From: Winogradskyella sp.
GTDB taxonomy: Bacteria; Bacteroidota; Bacteroidia; Flavobacteriales; Flavobacteriaceae
Direction: 5' to 3'
NCBI GenBank assembly: GCA_028383925.1
Contig: JAOEWO010000006.1
Coordinates: forward strand, 1 to 64,000
Length of the DNA: 64,000 bases
The number at the start of each line of letters is the position of its first letter. Position 1 is the stretch's first letter. A program made the translations under genes and the position numbers. This document shows, in pieces, positions 1 through 9,645 of the stretch. The notes under the pieces are model-generated. The model had not been told where the DNA came from and did no database searches. It saw only the letters and a program-made list of their open reading frames with translations.

Positions 1-301
1 CAGAAATAGTATTTATATGCTCTATAGATATGTTATGAGATTCTAAAAAGGCTGTCGCTATGGTAACACTTTCTTTTTCATGGTCTTCAATGGTTTTTGT
101 AAACCCAATATCATGAAACCACGCGGCAATTTTAAGTTGTTGTTTTTCGGTATCAGTTAAAGTACTTTCGGTTGTTAATTCATCTACTTTTTTAACAACA
201 CGTTGTGTGTGTGCTACATTATGATATACAAATGAGGCATCTAAATTGTTATTTAAATATGTGATTACATATTTTTCAACCGCTATTATTATGTTCTCCA
301 T
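1..301 (-). CDS. HD-domain phosphohydrolase, N-terminal part (gene runs off the window)
   Basis: Reading the minus strand from the ATG at 301 gives an open frame of about 100 codons to the window edge, beginning MENIIIAVEKYV. The metal-binding pattern of an HD phosphohydrolase is visible: YHNVAHTQRVV near residue 32 and AAWFHDIGFT near residue 65, followed by EDHEKESV. The C-terminal part lies outside, so substrate and full length cannot be judged. From memory, Bacteroidota proteins that start this way are often annotated as Pycsar effector family proteins, with the HD domain followed by a membrane domain. That is inference here. It is divergent from the SelO gene, with about 200 bp between them. 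Confidence 0.8.
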   Translation of the reverse strand, partial: MENIIIAVEKYVITYLNNNLDASFVYHNVAHTQRVVKKVDELTTESTLTDTEKQQLKIAAWFHDIGFTKTIEDHEKESVTIATAFLESHNISIEHINTIS

Positions 302-502
302 ACGCTTTTATATGAGCCTAATTTAAGAATTATTTATAACCTTTTTTAATTACTATGTAGTAACTTAGCTAAAGTAGATGTCTCTTGTAAAGCCAATGCT
401 GTTTTTACGACTACTTTATAGACGAGATTTGTTTCAAATAATTACTAATAGCACCACGTAAATTTACTTTTTCTATGTGCCAAAGCCAAAAAGCATTTGC
501 AA

Positions 503-2065
503 ATGCAGTTAAATATAAATAATACCTTTACTACAGAATTACCTTCAGACCCTATCACTGAAAACACAAGACGGCAAGTTTTTAAAGCCACACACTCTTA
601 CGTAACACCAAAAGTCCCAACGCAACCAAAACTAATTCATGCGTCTAAAGACATGGCAGAAGCGATTGGGTTAGACGAAAATGAAATCCATTCAAAAGCA
701 TTTTTAGACCTCTTTTCTGGTTCAAATGTTTATCCTAAAACAAACCCTTATGCTATGGCTTATGCTGGTCATCAGTTTGGTAATTGGGCAGGGCAGCTAG
801 GTGATGGTAGAGCAATTAATTTATTTGAAGTCAGTCATAACAACAAGCGTTGGGCCATACAACTCAAAGGGTCTGGCGAAACTCCATACTCGAGACAAGG
901 CGATGGTTATGCTGTTTTAAGATCGTCTATTCGCGAATATTTGTGCAGCGAAGCCATGTATTATTTGGGTGTGCCAACTACTAGAGCGTTAAGTTTAATG
1001 CTGTCTGGTGACACTGTGTTAAGGGATATGCTTTACAACGGTAATGCAGATTACGAAAAAGGTGCGATTGTGAGCAGACTTGCACCAACATTTATTCGTT
1101 TTGGTAATTTTGAATTATTTGCTGCACGTAAAGACACTGAGAATTTAAAAAAACTAGTAGATTATACCATCACATATTTTTATCCAGAATTGGGTGCTCC
1201 TTCAAAAGAAACCTACATTAATTTTTTTGAAGCTGTAGCTAACCGAACTTTAGATATGATTATTCATTGGCAACGTGTAGGTTTTGTGCATGGTGTAATG
1301 AATACAGATAACATGTCTATTTTAGGATTAACCATAGATTATGGACCTTATGGTTGGTTAGAAGATTTTAATTTTGGGTGGACACCAAACACAACAGACC
1401 GTCAAAATAAACGCTATAGATACGGTAATCAGCCCAATATTGGACTTTGGAATTTGTTGCAACTCGCCAATGCACTATATGTTTTAGTTGATGAGGCTGA
1501 ACCTTTTGAAACCATTTTAAATCAATACCAAACCGATTTTGAAATAAAATCTTTAGATATGATGCGCTCTAAATTAGGCTTGCAAATTAAAGACGATACA
1601 GACGCTAAGTTAACATTAGATTTAGAAGCATGCCTATTACTTACAGAAACCGATATGACTCTGTTTTTTAGGCTACTATCTAATTACAAGCACGGTTTTG
1701 CAGCTAATGGTATAAAAACTGTTTATGATGCATTCTACACACCAGAAGCGCTTAAGGATGAAATTTTAGACCGCTGGAAAGTTTGGTTCCTTTCTTACGA
1801 CAAAAGGCTTAAGAAAGAACAGCTAAAAGACAGTGAGCGTCAAGAACTAATGCGCACGGTTAACCCAAAATATGTGCTTAGAAATTATATGGCACAATTG
1901 GCTATAGACGATGCTAATAAGGGAGATTATAAATTAGTTGACGACCTATTTCAACTTCTTAAAAATCCATATAGCGAACAACCAGAAAACGAAAAATGGT
2001 TTGCTAAACGACCAGATTGGGCAAGAGATAAGGTAGGGTGTTCAATGTTATCGTGTAGTTCTTAA
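503..2065 (+). CDS. selO: Protein adenylyltransferase SelO (YdiU/UPF0061 family)
   Basis: This is a pseudokinase-fold enzyme that transfers AMP from ATP to protein Ser/Thr/Tyr and has been linked to redox stress control. Family blocks are clear: YAGHQFGNWAGQLGDGRA near residue 88, GSGETPYSRQGDG near 125, and GFVHGVMNTDNMS followed by the metal-binding TIDYGPYG near 260-285. The protein ends in SCSS, the Cys version of the C-terminal CUSS motif of selenoprotein O. The length, about 520 aa, is normal. I prefer the ATG at 503. A TTG two codons earlier (497) is possible. It leads a plus-strand run with DUF427, a hydrolase-OsmC fusion and the ergothioneine genes. Confidence 0.93.
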   Translation: MQLNINNTFTTELPSDPITENTRRQVFKATHSYVTPKVPTQPKLIHASKDMAEAIGLDENEIHSKAFLDLFSGSNVYPKTNPYAMAYAGHQFGNWAGQLGDGRAINLFEVSHNNKRWAIQLKGSGETPYSRQGDGYAVLRSSIREYLCSEAMYYLGVPTTRALSLMLSGDTVLRDMLYNGNADYEKGAIVSRLAPTFIRFGNFELFAARKDTENLKKLVDYTITYFYPELGAPSKETYINFFEAVANRTLDMIIHWQRVGFVHGVMNTDNMSILGLTIDYGPYGWLEDFNFGWTPNTTDRQNKRYRYGNQPNIGLWNLLQLANALYVLVDEAEPFETILNQYQTDFEIKSLDMMRSKLGLQIKDDTDAKLTLDLEACLLLTETDMTLFFRLLSNYKHGFAANGIKTVYDAFYTPEALKDEILDRWKVWFLSYDKRLKKEQLKDSERQELMRTVNPKYVLRNYMAQLAIDDANKGDYKLVDDLFQLLKNPYSEQPENEKWFAKRPDWARDKVGCSMLSCSS

Positions 2066-2083
2066 AACTTAAAATAAATAATT

Positions 2084-2365
2084 ATGAAAGCCATTTGGAA
2101 TAATAAAGTAATAGCAGAAAGTAATGAGACCGTTGTTATAGAAAACAACCATTATTTTCCGTACGATAGTATAAAAAAAGAGTTTTTTAAAACTAGCAAT
2201 TTACACTCTGTCTGTCCTTGGAAAGGTACAGCATCATATTACACCTTAGAGGTAGATGGAAAACAAAATACGGATGCAGCTTGGTTTTACCCAGAAGTTT
2301 CAGAATTAGCAAAAGGCATTAAAAATAAAGTGGCTTTTTGGCGTGGTGTAAAGATTGAAGACTAA
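2084..2365 (+). CDS. DUF427 domain-containing protein
   Basis: This is a 93-aa protein of the small DUF427 family. It starts MKAIWNNKVIAES and carries the family-typical block CPWKGTASYYTLEVDG near residue 44, followed by AAWFYPEVS. The family has a compact beta fold and no established reaction. The gene lies 18 bp after selO and 80 bp before the hydrolase-OsmC gene, all on the same strand, so co-transcription is likely. The neighbourhood of redox and thiol genes suggests, but does not show, a related role. Confidence 0.88.
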   Translation: MKAIWNNKVIAESNETVVIENNHYFPYDSIKKEFFKTSNLHSVCPWKGTASYYTLEVDGKQNTDAAWFYPEVSELAKGIKNKVAFWRGVKIED

Positions 2366-2445
2366 TAGTTTGGCTGTATTGTCTCCTTGAATGGACTTTA
2401 TGGGTGTTTTTGAATTAAAACAGTATAAGATTACTACAAAGCAAC

Positions 2446-3669
2446 ATGAAAAATACCAAGCTTAAAATAAAAAACAGAAAAGGTTTAACGCTAAATGCAC
2501 ATTTAGAATTACCAGCAAATCAAAAACCAAATTACTATGCCATTTTTGCTCATTGCTTTACATGTAGCAGTAGTCTCAGTGCTGTTAGAAATGTAAGTAG
2601 GGCATTAACACAAGATGGTTTTGCTGTTGTCCGTTTTGATTTTACAGGTTTAGGTCGTAGTGAAGGAGAATTTGCGGACAGCCATTTCTCTGCCAATGTA
2701 GACGATTTAATAGATGTACATACGTTTATGGCAGACAATTATAAAGCACCATCACTGTTAATTGGCCATTCACTTGGTGGTGCAGCCGCTTTAGTCGCAG
2801 CCTCAAAAATTAAAGCTATAAAAGCAGTGGCTACTGTTGGTGCACCAGCCACGGTAAATCATTTCACCCATTTGTTTTCGCATCAGGTAGAAGCGTTAAA
2901 AGAGAAAGGTGATGTTGAGGTAAATATTGGTGGACGGCCATTTGTTATTAATCAAGATTTTGTCACTGAATTTCATAAAACAGATTTACCAAAAGTTGTA
3001 AAAAACTTAAGGAAACCATTACTAATAATGCATTCTCCTTTCGATAAAATTGTGGGTATAGAAAATGCAGAACAATTATACCACAATGCACACCACCCTA
3101 AAAGTTTTGTAACCTTAGATGATGCAGATCATTTATTAACAGAAGCACATGACAGTAACTATGTGGGTGCTGTTATTGGGACATGGGCAAAACGCTATTT
3201 CCCTAAAGTAGAGAACGTAATGTTAAGCACCGAAGGTGAACAATTAGTTGGGCATTTAAATATTTTAGAAGATAATTTTACAACAGCAATTCAAACCAAA
3301 AACCACGCTTTTATAGCAGACGAACCTGCTAGTATTGGTGGTAGTGATTTTGGCCCCTCACCATACGAATATCTTAATGCAGCAATAGCCGCGTGTACCG
3401 TTATGACTCTAAAAATGTATGCAGAGCGCAAACATTGGGATTTACAAGAGGTATTTGTTTATATATCGCATTCTAGAAAACACAGTGATGACTTAAACCT
3501 AGAGGTTGATAAACCAAAATATCTAGATCATATTAGTAAAAAATTAAAATTTGTTGGTAACTTAGATGCTATTCAAAAAGAAAGATTAAAGGCTATTGCA
3601 TCGCGTTGCCCAGTGCATAAAACCATTGCAGGTACTGTAGTTTTTGAAACTAATATAATACAAGATTAA
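2446..3669 (+). CDS. Bifunctional alpha/beta hydrolase / OsmC-family protein
   Basis: Two domains are fused in 407 aa. Residues 1-255 are an alpha/beta hydrolase: nucleophile elbow GHSLGGAA near 108, an acidic residue in HSPFDKIVG near 200, and a late histidine in [10 protein letters not shown] near 228. Residues 265-407 are an OsmC/Ohr-type domain with its two redox cysteines in AACTVMTL near 320 and SRCPVHK near 388. OsmC proteins reduce organic hydroperoxides with thiols. The fusion is a known architecture, but its substrate is not. egtB begins three bases after its stop, so translation is probably coupled with ergothioneine synthesis. Confidence 0.9.
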   Translation: MKNTKLKIKNRKGLTLNAHLELPANQKPNYYAIFAHCFTCSSSLSAVRNVSRALTQDGFAVVRFDFTGLGRSEGEFADSHFSANVDDLIDVHTFMADNYKAPSLLIGHSLGGAAALVAASKIKAIKAVATVGAPATVNHFTHLFSHQVEALKEKGDVEVNIGGRPFVINQDFVTEFHKTDLPKVVKNLRKPLLIMHSPFDKIVGIENAEQLYHNAHHPKSFVTLDDADHLLTEAHDSNYVGAVIGTWAKRYFPKVENVMLSTEGEQLVGHLNILEDNFTTAIQTKNHAFIADEPASIGGSDFGPSPYEYLNAAIAACTVMTLKMYAERKHWDLQEVFVYISHSRKHSDDLNLEVDKPKYLDHISKKLKFVGNLDAIQKERLKAIASRCPVHKTIAGTVVFETNIIQD

Positions 3670-3671
3670 TT

Positions 3672-4838
3672 GTGCAAATAAAAACACCTCAAACAATTAC
3701 GTCAAAACAATTTTTAGAAATTAGATTACAAACCGAAACTATTTGTAACGGTTTAAAACCTGAAGATACAGCCATTCAACCTATAGATTATGTGTCTCCT
3801 CCCAAATGGCATTTGGCACATACAACATGGTTTTTTGAGCAATTTGTATTGTCAGAATTTAAAGACAACTATAAAGTGTTTCACCCAGACTTTGGCTATT
3901 ATTTTAACAGCTATTATAATTCTATTGGTGATCGTGTGGTTAGAGCAGACCGTGGTTTAATGACAAGGCCAGCGCTAAGCGAAGTTTTAACGTACAGAGC
4001 TTACGTTAATACACAGTTGGCTCAACTTTTAGATAAAGGAGTTTCAAAAAAGATAGAGCGTATTATAGAAATAGGGTTGCAGCACGAGCAACAACATCAA
4101 GAATTATTGATCTACGACATAAAATATATTTTTGGACACCAACCGTCATTTCCTCAATTAGAGTATCACATCAACTTAATTCCAGAAACCGATAAACATA
4201 ATTTTATTAAAATAGCTGAAGGTGTTTATGAGATTGGGCATAAGGGCGATAATTTTTGTTGGGATAATGAGCTAGGGAGGCACAAGACGTATATTCATAA
4301 TTTTGAAATTTCAAACAGATTAGTCACCAATAAAGAATATATTGAGTTTATAGACTCAGGTGGCTATAAAGATTTTAATTTGTGGCATGCAGATGGGTGG
4401 GATTTTATTCAAAAGAACAATTTAACGTGTCCAATGTATTGGCATAACGTTGATGGTAAATGGATGTATTATACACTGCAAGGTTTTAAAGATGTAGATG
4501 AGAACTTACCCGTAAATCATGTTTCCTTTTACGAGGCTTTTGCTTTTGCACAATTTAAAGGCATGCGTTTACCAACCGAGTTTGAGTGGGAAGTAGCCGC
4601 AAGTCAATTTAACTATGGCCAGCTTTGGGAATGGACAAATAGTGCATATTTGCCATACCCTAATTACTCAAAACCAGATGGAGCAATTGGTGAGTACAAT
4701 GGCAAGTTTATGATTAACACCATGGTCTTACGTGGCAGCTCGGTCGCAACTGCCCATAATCACAGCAGACTAACATATAGAAATTTTTTTAACCCTGAAA
4801 TGCGTTGGCAATTTTCGGGAATAAGATTAGTAAAATAA
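3672..4838 (+). CDS. egtB: Ergothioneine biosynthesis sulfoxide synthase EgtB
   Basis: This is an iron(II) enzyme that joins trimethyl-histidine (hercynine) to a thiol donor using oxygen. An N-terminal DinB-like helical domain supplies the iron histidines: HLAHTTWFFEQF near residue 48 and EHEQQHQELL near 138. The C-terminal half is an FGE/sulfatase-modifying fold with GMRLPTEFEWEVA near 295 and GSSVATAHNHSR near 355. The length, 388 aa, is typical. The start is GTG at 3672, directly after the previous stop. The egtD ATG follows the TAA with no gap. No egtA, egtC or egtE is present nearby, as in many bacteria with a two-gene pathway. Confidence 0.93.
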   Translation: MQIKTPQTITSKQFLEIRLQTETICNGLKPEDTAIQPIDYVSPPKWHLAHTTWFFEQFVLSEFKDNYKVFHPDFGYYFNSYYNSIGDRVVRADRGLMTRPALSEVLTYRAYVNTQLAQLLDKGVSKKIERIIEIGLQHEQQHQELLIYDIKYIFGHQPSFPQLEYHINLIPETDKHNFIKIAEGVYEIGHKGDNFCWDNELGRHKTYIHNFEISNRLVTNKEYIEFIDSGGYKDFNLWHADGWDFIQKNNLTCPMYWHNVDGKWMYYTLQGFKDVDENLPVNHVSFYEAFAFAQFKGMRLPTEFEWEVAASQFNYGQLWEWTNSAYLPYPNYSKPDGAIGEYNGKFMINTMVLRGSSVATAHNHSRLTYRNFFNPEMRWQFSGIRLVK

Positions 4839-5777
4839 ATGGTAAATACCTTTGCACAAGATGTGCTTAATGGCTTAACTGCCAAAAATAAACACCTCTC
4901 TTCTAAGTATTTTTATGATGATAATGGCAGTCGCATATTTCAAGAAATAATGAACATGCCCGAGTATTATCTCACAAATGCAGAGTTTGAGATTCTTTCA
5001 ATGCAATCCAAACAAATTATTGATGCTTTAGGGTTTTCTACACCATTTAATATAATAGAATTAGGTGCTGGCGATGGTTTAAAGACCTTTAAGTTGTTAG
5101 AATATTTAGTCAATGCTAATATTCAATTTAATTATGTGCCTATAGATATTTCTCAAGAAGCCATAGATATTTTAACAGAAAGATTAAAAGAACGCCTCCC
5201 TGGCCTAAATATAAAACCTAAGGTTGGTGATTATTTTGAGATTTTAAAGGTAAATAAAGAAAGTGCATACCCAAGTTTGTTATTGTTTTTAGGTGGTAAT
5301 ATTGGAAATTATCAAGAAGAAAAAGCTAGTGAATTACTAAGTTTATTTAATGAAAACATGAAGACTGGCGATAAGCTTTTGGTCGGTTTTGATATTAAGA
5401 AAAATCCAATAATTATTCACAATGCCTATTTTGATAAGCATGGTGTTACAAAACGCTTTAACCTTAATTTATTGGTAAGAATTAATAGAGAACTCGATGC
5501 AGATTTTAAAATAGATGATTTTGATTTTTATTGCCATTACGACCCAATAAGTGGTGATGTGAAAAGCTATATTGTAAGTCTAAGAAAGCAAACTGTAGTT
5601 TTAGGTGCGTTAAATAAAACAATTCATTTTAATTATAACGAACTCATTTGGACAGAACTTTCTAAAAAGTATACTATTTATGAAATCAGTAACTTAGCAG
5701 AAGCCACAAACTTTAAATTAACCTCCAATTTTTTAGATTGCAAACACTATTTTACAGATAGTCTTTGGGTAAAGTAA
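4839..5777 (+). CDS. egtD: L-histidine N(alpha)-methyltransferase EgtD
   Basis: EgtD methylates the histidine amino group three times with SAM to give hercynine, the EgtB substrate. The 312-aa protein opens with the family signature YFYDDNGSRIFQEIMNMPEYY near residue 25. It has the SAM-binding motif IIELGAGDGLKTF near 67 and LLLFLGGNIGNY near 150. Its start codon abuts the egtB stop. The order egtB-egtD with zero spacing strongly supports a dedicated ergothioneine module. Confidence 0.94.
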   Translation: MVNTFAQDVLNGLTAKNKHLSSKYFYDDNGSRIFQEIMNMPEYYLTNAEFEILSMQSKQIIDALGFSTPFNIIELGAGDGLKTFKLLEYLVNANIQFNYVPIDISQEAIDILTERLKERLPGLNIKPKVGDYFEILKVNKESAYPSLLLFLGGNIGNYQEEKASELLSLFNENMKTGDKLLVGFDIKKNPIIIHNAYFDKHGVTKRFNLNLLVRINRELDADFKIDDFDFYCHYDPISGDVKSYIVSLRKQTVVLGALNKTIHFNYNELIWTELSKKYTIYEISNLAEATNFKLTSNFLDCKHYFTDSLWVK

Positions 5778-5898
5778 GTATTGGTACATAGGTGTTATCA
5801 TATCTTTTTTTTAAAACGGCTTTTGCTAAAAGCAACCTTAAAGACCTTTAGTAGTAGTAAACTAAACTTTACCATTAAAGACCAATAGACATAAACAC

Positions 5899-8800
5899 AT
5901 GAAGTTATTTTACAAACTCCCACACCTTATAATCTTAGTTTTAGTTTTTAACGGTTGTGCAACACTAAAAAAACAAGTTGTTCAAAATGCAGAAAAAGAC
6001 TTTCCAAAAACCAAAGAAATTAGTCATAGCTTTTATCTTATTGGCGATGCTGGTAATTCAGAATTAGGTAAAACAGATTTAGCAATTCAAGATTTTAAAA
6101 AGGCTTTAAATGCTGCTTCATCAAATAGTATTGCTATTTTTTTGGGTGATAATATTTACCCTAAAGGGTTTAGTAATAAAGACAAGAAAACTAAAAACTT
6201 AGCCGAGCATCGCTTAAAAGTACAAACAGATGCAGCAAAGAAATTTAAGGGTACTACTGTTTTTATACCTGGTAATCATGATTGGTACAGTGGTTTAAAA
6301 GGGTTAAAAAGACAAGAAAAATTTATTGAAGAAGAACTTGGTAAAAACACCTTTTTGCCAGAAAATGGATGCCCAATAGATAAAGTTAAGATTTCTGATG
6401 ATATCGTTTTATTAATTATAGATTCTCATTGGTACATTACCAATTGGGATAAACACCCAACTATTAATGACGACTGTTATATAAAAACACGTGTAGATTT
6501 TTTAAACGAATTAAGTAGCGAAATAAAAAAAGCACGAGGAAAAACAACCGTCATTGCATTGCATCATCCTATGTTTAGTAACGGTCCGCATGGTGGTCAA
6601 TATGCTTTTAAACAACACATGAAGCCCCTACCTGTTTTAGGCACAATAAAAAATATAATAAGAAAGACAGGTGGTGTTAGTAATACCGATTTACAAAATA
6701 AAATGTACAACGAATTAAAAAACAGAGTTGTAAGTCTGGCACAAAATAATGACAAAGTAATTTTTGTTTCGGGTCACGATCATAATCTTCAATATTTAGT
6801 AGAGGCTGGTTTGCCACAAATAGTGAGTGGTTCTGGCTCTAAAAAATCTGCAACCCGTTTGGTGGGTAACGGTCAGTTTTCTTATGGTACTAATGGTTTT
6901 GCCCGTTTAGATGTTTTTAAAGATGGGTCTTCCTTTGTTCGCTTTTATAAAACAAATTCTGATGCTGTTGTGTTTCAAACCGAAGTTTTCAAACCTAACA
7001 CATCAGAAATAATAAATTACACTAAAGATTTTTCAGAAAAAAAAGCAGTCTCTATTTATACTAAAGAAGAGGTTGATAAGTCTAATTTTTATAAATTTTT
7101 ATGGGGTGAACGTTACAGAGCTCAATTTGGTACCCATGTAAATGTTCCATCGGTTAATTTAGACACACTTTTTGGTGGTGTTATTCCTATAAGAAAAGGT
7201 GGTGGTAACCAATCAAAATCATTACGATTAGAAGACAAAAAAGGACGCCAATATGTAATGCGAGCGCTAAAGAAACAAGCTCCTCAGTATTTGCAGGCTA
7301 TTATGTTTAAAGACCAGTATATAGGTAATAAATTAGATGATGATTTTGTTTCTAACTTAGTTAAAGATGTATTTACAGGGTCGCACCCTTATGCGCCATT
7401 TGTTATTGGTGATTTAGCAGATGCTATCGGTGTTTTTCATACTAATCCGGTTTTATACTATGTGCCAAAACAGAATGCGTTGGGAGAATTTAATACCCAT
7501 TTTGGTAATGAGCTTTACATGATAGAAGAGCACACCTCACAAGGTCACAGTAATAAAGCGAGTTTTGGTTTTAGCAATACGCTTTTGAGTACTGCAGATA
7601 TGATGAAGAAGATTCATAAAGATGAAGACATTATAATTGACGAAGCTTCGTATATAAAAGCACGTTTGTTTGATATGCTCATTGGTGATTGGGACAGGCA
7701 CCAAGATCAATGGCGATGGATTGAGTTTAAAGAAAATGGTAAAAAAGTGTATAGACCAATGCCTCGAGATAGAGACCAAGCCTTCTCTAAAATGAGTGAT
7801 GGGTTTTTATTAACTGCTGCAGTAGCTTTAATACCAACGGCAGGTTTGTTAAGAAAATACGATGGTACGCTAAACGATGTAGAAGCTATTAATGTAGAGC
7901 CTTACCCTTTAGATATGGAACTTATTGAAGAATCTAATAAAGATGTTTGGGATGCACAGGTAAGCTATATTAAAGCTCATATAACTGATGAGGTTATTGA
8001 AAAGGCTTTTCTTAATATACCTAAAGAAGTTAGAGATGTAACCATAGATGAGATAAAGAATACGCTAAAAGAAAGGCTTGGTAATCTTCAAGATATCTCT
8101 GACCGTTACTATAAAGTCATTAATACATTTGCGGTTATAAAAGGTACAAATAAAGACGATTGGTTTGATGTTGAGCGTTTACCCGACGGAAAAACTAAGG
8201 TTGTGGCCTATAGAATTAAAGAGGGTAAAAAAGCAGATGTTTTTCATAAACGTACCTATGCCAAAGATGAGACAAAAGAAATTTGGATTTACGCTCTAGA
8301 CGATGATGATGTTTTTAATGTTTTTGGTGAAGGTGATCACCATATAAAAGTTAGGCTAGTTGGTGGGCAAAATAATGATACCTACAATATAAAAAATGGT
8401 AATAAAATAATATTCTACGATCATAAGTCTAAAAAGAACACAATTATTACCAATAAAGGGCGAAAAAAATTAACCGATGATTACGAAACTAATGTTTATA
8501 ACTACAAGAAATTAAAAAATAGTACCAATCAGCTTTTACCTACTATTGGTGCAAACCCAGATGATGGCTTTAGAATTGGTGTTGTAAATACCCTAACCAA
8601 TTATAATTTTGATCGCAATCCGTTTTCGTCACAACACACACTTTCTGCTGGTTACTTTTTTGCTACTAATGGTTTTGATTTTAGTTACAATGGCGAATTT
8701 GCAAATACGTTTGGTAGTGCTAATTTAAACATTGATATAGATTTTACAAGTCCTAATTATGCACGAAATTTTTTCGGATTTGGTAACAGCACACCAAACC

Positions 8801-9600
8801 CAGAATTTGAAGAAGCTGATGGTTTAGATGTTGGTTTTGATTATAATAGGGTTAAAATTAGAACTGTAAGTGCTGCGCCTTCTTTACTATGGAAAGGCCA
8901 AAGTGGCTCTGTTTTTAAAATAGGTATTTCTTATGAGTCTAATGAAGTACAGCGTACCTCTAACCGTTTTTTAGAAAGTATTACAACCGCAGATAATAGG
9001 TTATTTGACAAGCAAGATTTTTATGGTGCACATGCTAAATATGTGTATAATGTAAAAGACAATCTTACGTTTCCTACACTTGGGATGCTTTTTGGTTTGG
9101 ACGCAGGTTTTAAACACAATGTAAGTACCTCAAATGGTTTTGCGTATCTTATTCCAGAACTTAGTTTTGATTATAAAATGCTACCAGAAGGACAAATTGT
9201 ATTCGCCACAAAATTGAGAAGTCATATTAATTTTGGTGATAATTTTGAATTTTATCAAGCAGCAACATTAGGTGATCAAACGGGTTTAAGAGGTTATAGA
9301 AGAGAACGTTTTACTGGTAAACAATCGTTTGTACAAAGCACAGATATACGTTTTAATTTAAGACGAAAATCTTCTAATTTCTTGCCTTTTAATATTGGCT
9401 TTTATGGTGGGTTTGATTATGGTCGGGTTTGGATTGATGATAGTGTAGTACTAGACGCTTCTTTTAACACTAATAACTGGAACACCTCTGTAGGTGGTGG
9501 CCTTTTTATAACAGCATATAATTTAATTACTGCAAATGTGTCTGCATTTAGTAGTGACGATGGTTTGCGTTTAGCATTTAACTTAGGCTTTGGTTTTTAA
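5899..9600 (+). CDS. Large lipoprotein: metallophosphoesterase domain plus C-terminal outer-membrane barrel
   Basis: This 1233-aa protein has a lipoprotein-like signal with Cys at residue 20 (VFNGC). Residues 40-370 form a calcineurin-like phosphoesterase: GDAGN near 48, GDNIYP near 81, GNHDWY near 115, ALHHPMFSNGPH near 218 and SGHDHNLQY near 296. This motif set resembles the TRAP/purple acid phosphatase branch. A central region (about 400-850) is of unknown function but has well-conserved-looking WDRHQDQWRW near 600. Residues 870-1233 look like a surface-antigen/Omp85-like barrel with repeated aromatic strands and a C-terminal Phe. A lipidated enzyme on its own barrel is unusual but recurs in Bacteroidota. 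The substrate is unknown. Confidence 0.82.
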   Translation: MKLFYKLPHLIILVLVFNGCATLKKQVVQNAEKDFPKTKEISHSFYLIGDAGNSELGKTDLAIQDFKKALNAASSNSIAIFLGDNIYPKGFSNKDKKTKNLAEHRLKVQTDAAKKFKGTTVFIPGNHDWYSGLKGLKRQEKFIEEELGKNTFLPENGCPIDKVKISDDIVLLIIDSHWYITNWDKHPTINDDCYIKTRVDFLNELSSEIKKARGKTTVIALHHPMFSNGPHGGQYAFKQHMKPLPVLGTIKNIIRKTGGVSNTDLQNKMYNELKNRVVSLAQNNDKVIFVSGHDHNLQYLVEAGLPQIVSGSGSKKSATRLVGNGQFSYGTNGFARLDVFKDGSSFVRFYKTNSDAVVFQTEVFKPNTSEIINYTKDFSEKKAVSIYTKEEVDKSNFYKFLWGERYRAQFGTHVNVPSVNLDTLFGGVIPIRKGGGNQSKSLRLEDKKGRQYVMRALKKQAPQYLQAIMFKDQYIGNKLDDDFVSNLVKDVFTGSHPYAPFVIGDLADAIGVFHTNPVLYYVPKQNALGEFNTHFGNELYMIEEHTSQGHSNKASFGFSNTLLSTADMMKKIHKDEDIIIDEASYIKARLFDMLIGDWDRHQDQWRWIEFKENGKKVYRPMPRDRDQAFSKMSDGFLLTAAVALIPTAGLLRKYDGTLNDVEAINVEPYPLDMELIEESNKDVWDAQVSYIKAHITDEVIEKAFLNIPKEVRDVTIDEIKNTLKERLGNLQDISDRYYKVINTFAVIKGTNKDDWFDVERLPDGKTKVVAYRIKEGKKADVFHKRTYAKDETKEIWIYALDDDDVFNVFGEGDHHIKVRLVGGQNNDTYNIKNGNKIIFYDHKSKKNTIITNKGRKKLTDDYETNVYNYKKLKNSTNQLLPTIGANPDDGFRIGVVNTLTNYNFDRNPFSSQHTLSAGYFFATNGFDFSYNGEFANTFGSANLNIDIDFTSPNYARNFFGFGNSTPNPEFEEADGLDVGFDYNRVKIRTVSAAPSLLWKGQSGSVFKIGISYESNEVQRTSNRFLESITTADNRLFDKQDFYGAHAKYVYNVKDNLTFPTLGMLFGLDAGFKHNVSTSNGFAYLIPELSFDYKMLPEGQIVFATKLRSHINFGDNFEFYQAATLGDQTGLRGYRRERFTGKQSFVQSTDIRFNLRRKSSNFLPFNIGFYGGFDYGRVWIDDSVVLDASFNTNNWNTSVGGGLFITAYNLITANVSAFSSDDGLRLAFNLGFGF

Positions 9601-9645
9601 TGTATGCATACTTAACATTTTACAAACTCTCAATTAAGCGTATTT

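Noticed and set aside
302-480. Coding-like minus-strand pieces (WHIEKVNLRGAISNYLK and ETNLVYKVVVKTALALQE)
   Set aside because: The two pieces are in different frames, have no start and match no family I know. They may be a decayed gene, but support is too weak to list.
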